From Cycas panzhihuaensis (lineage: Eukaryota > Cycadophyta), in the NCBI GenBank assembly GCA_023213395.1, contig CM041465.1:134423741-134487740 (forward strand): DNA of 64,000 nt, in the 5' to 3' direction. The notes beneath the pieces were generated by a model that saw nothing but the letters and a program-made list of their open reading frames with translations, was not told where the DNA came from and ran no database searches. This document shows, piece after piece, positions 57,613-64,000 of the stretch. Every line of letters starts with the position of its first letter. Within the stretch, counting starts at the first letter, position 1. A program made the translations under genes and the position numbers.

Positions 57613-57780
57613 TGTTAGAATATAATGTCTAATCCTTTTGTATATTAATGACACATCATTATGCTATGTATCAGTTACAAAGTAGTTACAAAGGGATATA
57701 AACCCTATATATATATATATATATACTCTCAATAAGATTATCAAGGATTCTTCATCTACCATTGTAGCATCAATCCTTCA
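57613..57780 (+). repeat. Copia-2 5' LTR
   Basis: 168 bp from TGTTAGAATATAATG to CAATCCTTCA, with an internal (AT)n at 57707-57724 that may overlap the TATA region. A short LTR, but the primer site directly follows. Confidence 0.82.
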
Positions 57781-57792
57781 TGGTATTAGAGC
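57781..57792 (+). promoter_or_regulatory. Copia-2 primer binding site
   Basis: TGGTATTAGAGC, one C-to-T change from the initiator methionine tRNA site TGGTATCAGAGC. Confidence 0.88.
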
Positions 57793-58900
57793 AAGGTTAG
57801 ATCTAGATCTTGTCTGGAGAAGCATTTCTGTACGATTGTACGAATAGCTCTATCCACCGGTACAGTCCCAAAACAAAATTCTTAGAATTTGATGAAATTT
57901 CACCTAGAGGGCCGCCTCGACCTGCTCTTCACTTCTATCCAAATGACCGAACTCAAATTTCGTTGTTTTGATGCCCTAAAGACTGCTTGAAGTTGTACGA
58001 CCACCATTAGAGTTTTTTGCTTGTTTCTCACTGTACAGACATTTATACTAGGAAAACCTAGTATCAATAGAAAGCCCTCGGCATAAGCTTTCCATTGATA
58101 TATGACTCAAAGGCCTTCTCCTTCATATTCAGAAGAAATCAACAAAATCGTAAAAAAAATCCTAGCTGCCCATTGGAGTTTCGTATGGCGTTTTCTCCTC
58201 ATTGAGAGGTCCATTCAAAAAAATAGTTGCAGATCGAAAATCTACACATCAAGGTCATCCTTTTAACACATCATTTAGAGCATTTCAAGAAAGTTAATTT
58301 TTTGACTCATTTATTGCACTTGTATAGTTGTCAGTAGCAGTTTTTAATCTTAGAAAAGCACTCAAAAAAACTTCTTTGCTACATTTTTTAATTTTTGACT
58401 ACGTATTTTAGTCTCTTTCATTTCTTTATATATATATATATATATATATATTAAAGGGAGATATATTTGTTGCACTTACCTTCTTCTTTTCCCACGGGTA
58501 GATAACTCTACTTGACAGCTACTCGTTTCTAGCCTTAGAGACCCTATTCTAGGGGTTTATAAAAATTGGATTGGATTTGTCATTCTTGGCTAAGCACGTT
58601 GGGAGCTTGTAACCATCGTGTAAAGTGAAGGGAACCGAAAGGACCCAATACACAGGCCTCAGATAGAACTCGTTCATGGATTTGAGTCTCCACGTACTGA
58701 AAGGTATATAGGAGGACCCTATAGGACCTTGAGCCCAACCTAGATTAAGGAGCATGACCGACTACTGAAGTCTTGTAATGTAGTGGTTAGCGGTTAGCGC
58801 CATAAAGCTACCTGTCTTGAATCTCCATTGGAGGTTTATCGACAGGCCTACGAGTCCATGTAATCCCGTGTCTAAACTTGATAGAACTACTCACCTTGTC
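57793..58900 (+). other. Copia-2 leader
   Basis: About 1.1 kb without homology to coding domains; an (AT)n run lies at about 58430-58451. Confidence 0.55.
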
Positions 58901-59840
58901 ATGGCTTCCTCTCTTCGACTTTTCGAGTATGAAAAATTCATCGGTGATAACTATGAATCATGGAAGACCAAGATGAGATCCATACTAGTGGCTCAAGGTG
59001 TATGGGACCAGACGAAGAGCATCAAACCTAAGCCTGTAGACACTGTTGAAAAGAAGATGCACGTGGAACAAAAAGGTATTGCACTTGCCTCCATAACTTT
59101 GTCAGTTGCAGACTCCATCTTACCTCACATAGCTGGCGCTACCACTCCTCATGAAGCCTAGACCACATTGAAGACCTTGTATGCCTAGAAAAACACAGCT
59201 CGCATCTTGGCATTCAAAAGCCAAATGGCTACCTTAAGGATGTATGAATCAGAAGACTTCACCCCCTTTCTTGAACGATTCAAGCTACTTCATGAAAACC
59301 TGATGTCAATTGGAGTGAGTTATTCAGATGGTGACCTCATTGATCTTATTATACACAAACTTCCTACCTGATTCCAAAACTTTGTTACATCTTACAAGTT
59401 GACAGCAGAAATTACACAGGCATCGTTCACTACTGTATGTAGCCAATTTCTACATCATGAGCAGACTGAAACCAATCAAGAAAACAAATTGGAAAATGCA
59501 TTTTCATATAAAGTGAGTATACGAGGCAGGGGAACCACCAACAGAGGAATTTTTCGTGGATTAGACCGAGGGAGAAGACGACCCCCAAATTATACTCCTA
59601 GTAGAGGGTGATCTTCTCCTCGCACTCACCTCATCTAATACTCGGGAGGATGACTTGGTCACGAAATCATCTGCTATTATTATAGAAACACTGGTCACTA
59701 CACCACCGATTGTCATCGCCGCAAAGCTAACATAGAAAAGGGGGATCATAGCTTCAGGTAGCTACTCAGGACAACCTAACAGAAAGGAGCCAATTGAAGA
59801 AGAAGAAGAGACCGCGTTTGTAACGGCTCTTTCCTCAAGA
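58901..59840 (+). pseudogene. Copia-2 gag (broken)
   Basis: From the ATG at 58901: MASSLRLFEYEKFIGDNYES, then WKTKMRSILVAQGVWDQ, KGIALASITLSVADSILPHI, and FKSQMATLRMYESEDFTPFL (UBN2-type gag), an Arg/Gly-rich stretch (RGRGTTNRGIFRGLDRGRRR), and a zinc knuckle CYYYRNTGHYTTDC (second Cys changed to Tyr) at about 59675. Stops at 59159, 59186 and 59369. Confidence 0.88.
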
Positions 59841-60410
59841 GTAAAGAACAAAAATCATGATGATTGGTTTATAAACTCTGGATCTTCTAGATACATCATC
59901 CACAAGTGAGCTTGGTTCAGCAGCATAAGCCCTTTTCAAAATTGTAGCTCAGTCAAACTTGGAGATGACACCACCCATCCAATACAAGGATATGGAATAG
60001 TGCCTATTACCTTGCCAGATGGGAACATTGAAAAAGTTAGTTGTGTGCTCTATGTACCAGGGATGATAAAAAACATGTTATCTGTATCTCAGTTGATAGA
60101 TAACAAACTCCAGATCCTATTTGATGGTGATGGATGTGTTATTTTTAATAAATACAGAGAGAACAAAGTAATTGGTGAGGGTATTAAAACTAATGGATTG
60201 TACAAATTCCTTGCCACACCAGTTCACACTGCCCTTCATGTAACTAAAAATGTTGATAATGGAAAACTTTGGCATTTGTGCTATGGTCATTTGTCTTATG
60301 ATGTTTTATCCTTATTAAGCAAACATGATATGGTGCATGGTCTTCCATGGATTAAAAAATCCAGCTTTATTTGTAACACATGTATGATGGGAAAACAATA
60401 TAAACTGTAA
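59841..60410 (+). pseudogene. Copia-2 protease and pre-integrase region
   Basis: DDWFINSGSSRYIIHK near 59860 is the protease motif (DSG changed to NSG). VLYVPGMIKNMLSVSQL and LWHLCYGHLSYDVLSLLSKH with CNTCMMGKQ follow (GAG-pre-integrase). The stretch 60000-60410 is open for 136 codons. Confidence 0.88.
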
Positions 60411-61140
60411 TTCTCTGTTAGCACTATAGAGCACATTGTAAATTGCAACTAATTCACAGTGATCTCTGCTGTCCATTCATTCCCTCATCCTTGCAAGGGG
60501 CACACTACTATTTGACCTTCATAGATGATTTCACCAGAAAGATCTAGATCTATTTTCTTAAATTGAAATCTAATGTATTTGACACATTTCTTAAGTCCAA
60601 AGCCAAAGTTGAAAAAGAAAGTGAATGCATCATCAAATACTTAAGGACTGATAATGGTAGAAAATTCACATCTAATGAATTCACACAATATTGCAAGAAA
60701 ATGGTATATAAAGACAATTTACTACTCCATGCACTCCACAATCCAATGGAGTGGCTAAGAGAAAAAATAGGATCATAACGGAGATGACTCGTTCCTTGTT
60801 AAAACAAAAAGGTGCAAGTAACAAATATTGAGTTGAAGCAGCAAATACAATTGTATACCTTCTCAATAGAAGTCCAACTAAAGCTCTGGAGAACATAACC
60901 CTTGAAGAAGTATGGTCAGGTTAGAAACTGGATATCTCACACCTCTAAGTCTTTGGATCAACTGTCTACATGCACATTCCTGCCAACAAGATATAGAAAT
61001 TAGATGATAAAAGTAGAAGATGCATTCTTCTAGGATACAATGAAGTATCCAAAGTATATCAATGCTTAGATCCTCTAACCAACAAGATCTATCCCAATAG
61101 GGATGTGCACTTTGATGAATCAACTTATGAAGACTAGGTT
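60411..61140 (+). pseudogene. Copia-2 integrase (broken)
   Basis: TFIDDFTRKIWIYFLKLKSN-like text (60510-60570, with a TAG at Trp), YLRTDNGRKFTSNEF (second Asp), NGVAKRKNRI-like text near 60750 (catalytic Glu apparently lost), and ILLGYNEVSKVYQCLDPLT near 61030. Confidence 0.85.
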
Positions 61141-62280
61141 GATGGGAAAATTGTACCTACTTAATCAGTTGACATCATCATACCAAGTTGGACTCAGTCT
61201 CACTCTGAGATAGATCAAGGTGAACAACAAGGAACAAAAAATGTACCACCACCAGTTGTGACTACATGTGTCTCTGATGAAGGATCCCACTCATCTAAAC
61301 AAAATGAGGCTGCCAATGACTCAATTTAACTGCAAAATCTCACAAAAACGTGTCAAAATGGTACATAAAAATAATGGAGGAATCCAAAGTAAATCCATAT
61401 CTCATTCAAGATGGGAAAAGAACCAGAAGTCAAATGCATCATGGGCTCGTTGTTCAATACGATATATCATATCAGTAAGCCCAAAATGATCCTTGTTAAA
61501 AAGAAGCAATGAATGAAGAAATGGAATTAATCTACAGTAATAAGACCTAAGAACTTACTCCTCCTCCTCAAGGAAAACCCATCATTGGATGTAGATGGTT
61601 GTATAAAATCAAAGGAAAATCTGATGGATCAATTGAGAAGTACAAGGCTAGACTTATTGCAAAAGGCTATTCTCAAACTCAAGGAATAAATTATAATAAA
61701 ACGTTTGCTCATGTCAGTAAAATGACAACCATTAGGACAATAATTTCCTTAATTGCACAAAATAATTAGCTAATATATCAAATGGATGTCAAAGGAGCCT
61801 TTCTCAATGGAGATCTTCATGAGGAAGTATACATAGAACAACCACCAAGATACATCACACAAGGACAGGAACACCTTGTCTGTAAACTTAACAAGGCTCT
61901 TTATAGACTAAAACAAGTTCCTAGGGCTTGGTATGCAAAGATGGACTCCTACCTGTAAAGTCTTGGAATGAAGCGATTAGAAGCTGACTCTGGCCTTTAT
62001 GTTCACACTGACAAGAATGACAAAAGTCACCATTCTTGTATTGTATGTAGATGATCTAATACTCACTAGTAGTAACGCTAACTGGATCAACTCTTTGTGA
62101 CTTCAATTGTCCAAAACCTTTAAAATGATAGATCTAGAAGAAATCCACTACTACCTAGGAATATAAATTCATAAGCTAAAGGGTGGAATCTTCATACATC
62201 AAAGTAAGTATATAACACACATATTAGAAGACTTTGGTATGATAGACTGTAAACTATCTCTCACTAAACTATTATATAAA
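61141..62280 (+). pseudogene. Copia-2 reverse transcriptase (broken)
   Basis: GCRWLYKIKGKSDGSIEKY, KARLIAKGYSQTQGINYNKT, IYQMDVKGAFLNGDLHEEVY (motif A), ALYRLKQVPRAWYAKM, and LVLYVDDLILTSS (catalytic YVDD intact) at about 62036-62075, then IHYYLGI. Frameshift near 62030. Confidence 0.92.
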
Positions 62281-62705
62281 CATAGTGAAGAGTTTAAGCT
62301 TCTTGCATATACAGACTTAACTTTTACTAGAGATAAATACATTAATAGATCCACATTTAGGTACATGATATTTCTTGGCATAGCACTAATTTCTTGGAAA
62401 TCAAAATGGCAAAAGATTATAGTAGACTCAATTACAAAAGTTGAATATATTACTACATCTAAGACTAGCAAAGAGGTGATATGGCCCCAAAAACTGTTAC
62501 ATATTTTGGATATTACCTAGATGAGTCCTATCATCTTGCATGTGGATAATCAATCTGTAATACACATGGCAAAGTTTTACATGATCATACTAAGCATATT
62601 AGGATGAAAGTCTACAGGATTAGAGAACTTATTCATGATAGCATAATTTAATTAGAACATTACCTCACAGCAAACCAAATTATTGATATCTTCACTAAAC
62701 TATTG
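62281..62705 (+). pseudogene. Copia-2 RNase H, internally shortened
   Basis: FKLLAYTDLTFTRDKYINRS, IALISWKSKWQKIIVDSITK, and VEYITTSKTSKEVIW match the Copia RNase H, then HVDNQSVIHMAK and DIFTKLL. Compared with Copia-1, about 90-110 codons are missing just before the first motif (at about 62280). Confidence 0.82.
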
Positions 62706-62829
62706 TAAAGGGTGAAGTTTGAATAGTTCAAGTAGCAGCTAGGCTTCAGAGCCTCCATCTCCAGTTGACTTCAAGAGATGACATAGGTATAACATGCTGA
62801 TGCAACACATTGGTAAGTCTTTACTTTAT

Positions 62830-63500
62830 CCTATTCGTGAAAACCCCTTGTGGGCACAAAAGGATAAGGTTTGTAAAAGTTACACTTCTTCAAATTTACA
62901 ATCAATCTTTCTCTTCTAAGAATATAAAAAATAATTACAAATATTTCAAGTGCTCTTCCCTTGTCTTGATAAAAACTAGAATACCATCAAAATATACAAT
63001 TATAAACTTATCTAAAAAGGTCCTTAAGATTGAATTCATAGGCTTTATAAAAGTACTTGGTGCATTAGATAACCCAAAAAGCATTACTTTGTATCCATAT
63101 AATCAATATCTTGTCTTAAAATTTATTTTTCATTTGTCACCTTCTTGAATCTAAATCTAGTGGCATCTGCTTCTCAAATCAATCTTTGAAAAACAAGCTA
63201 ACCTTGTAAGCACATCCATTATATCATCCATTCGAGGCAATGAGAATTAGTATTGAATAATGATCTTATTAATAGCTCTTGAATCCATACACAACCTCTA
63301 TGTTCCATCATTTTTAGGAGTAGGTAAAGCAAGTGAAGCATAAGAGCTAAAGCTTTCTTGTACTAACCTCTTCTCGATCAACTACTACACTTGTTTATTT
63401 ACTTTCTCATAAGCAAGTCTATTAAACAAACTAGAACTAGGAATCAAATCTATATGATGCATAATCTCTCTCTTTCTCTTGGGGTAATCATGTTGGTAAT
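62830..63500 (-). pseudogene. Gypsy-D reverse transcriptase (broken)
   Basis: The minus strand shows FSKIDLRSRCH (motif A), FKTRYXLYGYKVMLFGLSNA, PSTFIKPMNSILRTFLDKFI, and IVYFDGILVF (normally YFDD; second Asp changed to Gly, + strand about 62973-63002), then KTREEHLKYL. It runs into Copia-2 at about 62830. Confidence 0.88.
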
Positions 63501-64000
63501 TCCTGTAGTGCAACATTTTGATATTCCTTTAAGAGTTTCTTCATCACATTGGGTACTAGTCCACATGCTCCATCTTCAATTTTCTTTATTACTAAGGTAT
63601 AATAAGCTCTTATAATCTAAACATTTTTTGTAAATTACTTTTCTAAAAGAACTACTAGCTATCTTTTGCCTTCTCCTATAAGAAAAAACTTAAAACTTTT
63701 GTCTTCTTGAGATATCATGTAACTATTCCTTTGGCCATCGTGCATAAATCTCTTATCAAACTACCATGACCTTCCCAATAACATTCCTATGCATCCATGC
63801 ATATTACATCACACCAAATTTTTTCTCTATAATTACCAATCTTGAATGCTACTAAGTATTTCTCTTTGACCATGACTTTATTCCACTTCTTAAAACATGA
63901 AATTTTATAGGGCATCTCATGCTTTTGACAAGGTAGCTTTAGCTTTTGTACCATATTTAGAGATACCATATTTTCATGACTTTCTTCATCAATAATGACT
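63501..64000 (-). pseudogene. Gypsy-D protease region (broken)
   Basis: The minus strand open frame at 63969-63787 reads VQKLKLPCQKHEMPYKISCF, VAFKIGNYREKIWCDVICMD and then A-C-E-C-Y-W-E-G-H-G, a decayed form of the chromovirus motif DVVPMDACHxLLGRPW. About 180 further bases lead to the RT. The start of the protease lies beyond the window. Confidence 0.75.

Larger units (their letters stand above)
57613..62800 (+). mobile_element. Copia-2: Ty1/Copia element, 3' LTR missing
   Basis: 5' LTR 57613-57780, primer site TGGTATTAGAGC at 57781, gag, protease, integrase, RT and RNase H in Copia order. No second LTR follows: after RNase H ends near 62700 the sequence passes into minus-strand Gypsy-D RT at about 62830. 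The right border is approximate. Frames are broken throughout. Confidence 0.88.
47431..64000 (-). mobile_element. Gypsy-D: chromovirus on the minus strand, split by Gypsy-B and Copia-2
   Basis: Read on the minus strand from the right: protease (64000 to about 63740), RT (about 63500-62830), then [Copia-2], the zinc-binding part and core of integrase (57612-56924), then [Gypsy-B], the integrase end and chromodomain (49493-48739), then a probable LTR. Domain order and the chromodomain define a plant chromovirus. RNase H between RT and integrase is missing. The element continues beyond the window. Confidence 0.88.

Noticed and set aside
1-64000. tRNA, rRNA or organelle-derived sequence
   Set aside because: I looked for cloverleaf-type and conserved rRNA motifs and saw none; tRNA-like matches were only the primer binding sites of the LTR elements.

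Overview
The window looks like nuclear DNA of a large, repeat-rich plant genome. I would guess a gymnosperm, because retrotransposons of several ages are deeply nested and decayed around one intact gene with a long intron, but the species cannot be read from the sequence. Apart from that gene, a PP2C-type protein phosphatase at about 36.5-42.7 kb on the + strand, almost everything recognisable is retrotransposon.

Layout. 1-4556: 3' part of a decayed LINE (endonuclease, reverse transcriptase, zinc-ribbon-like segment, RNase H, A-rich tail). 4586-14004: a minus-strand LTR element with 258-bp LTRs and no recognised genes, split by a Ty1/Copia element (Copia-1, 5825-13154, TSD TACAA). 14005-18558: a second, more decayed LINE, cut off inside its RNase H and fused to a minus-strand Ty3/Gypsy relic (Gypsy-C, 18559-33270). 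Gypsy-C is split by Gypsy-A (20009-30650, TSD ATTCC). 33.3-35.7 kb: AT-rich DNA with little in it. 35.9-42.7 kb: the PP2C gene, with G-box-like sites, a TATA box, a leader carrying a 50-bp tandem repeat, and five coding exons that join in frame to 483 codons. 44924-45277: a small inverted-repeat element. 46.6-47.4 kb: a chromovirus integrase/chromodomain relic (Gypsy-E, minus). 47.4-64 kb: a second chromovirus (Gypsy-D, minus) that runs out of the window and is split twice, by Gypsy-B (49499-56923, TSD TCTAT/CCTAT) and by Copia-2 (57613 to about 62.8 kb).

The most unusual content is the Gypsy-A/B family. Gypsy-A has gag with four zinc-knuckle segments, protease, a second gag-like module between protease and RT (also traceable in the diverged Gypsy-C), RT, RNase H and integrase. 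After pol comes a spacer built of ~68-bp repeats, each an imperfect hairpin of TACGTACC...GGTACG type, and then an extra ORF of about 355 codons (ORF3) ending in an acidic, coiled-coil-like tail. Gypsy-B has lost everything from the end of the protease region to the integrase C-terminus, yet keeps gag, protease, the hairpin array, ORF3 and both LTRs, and so resembles a non-autonomous derivative.

All transposon reading frames are broken. Many of the stops are TAG at positions where Gln or Trp is expected, as would follow from C-to-T decay of methylated DNA. The only set of coding parts that looks functional is the PP2C gene. Coordinates of decayed domains are approximate; LTR and exon edges were read base by base.
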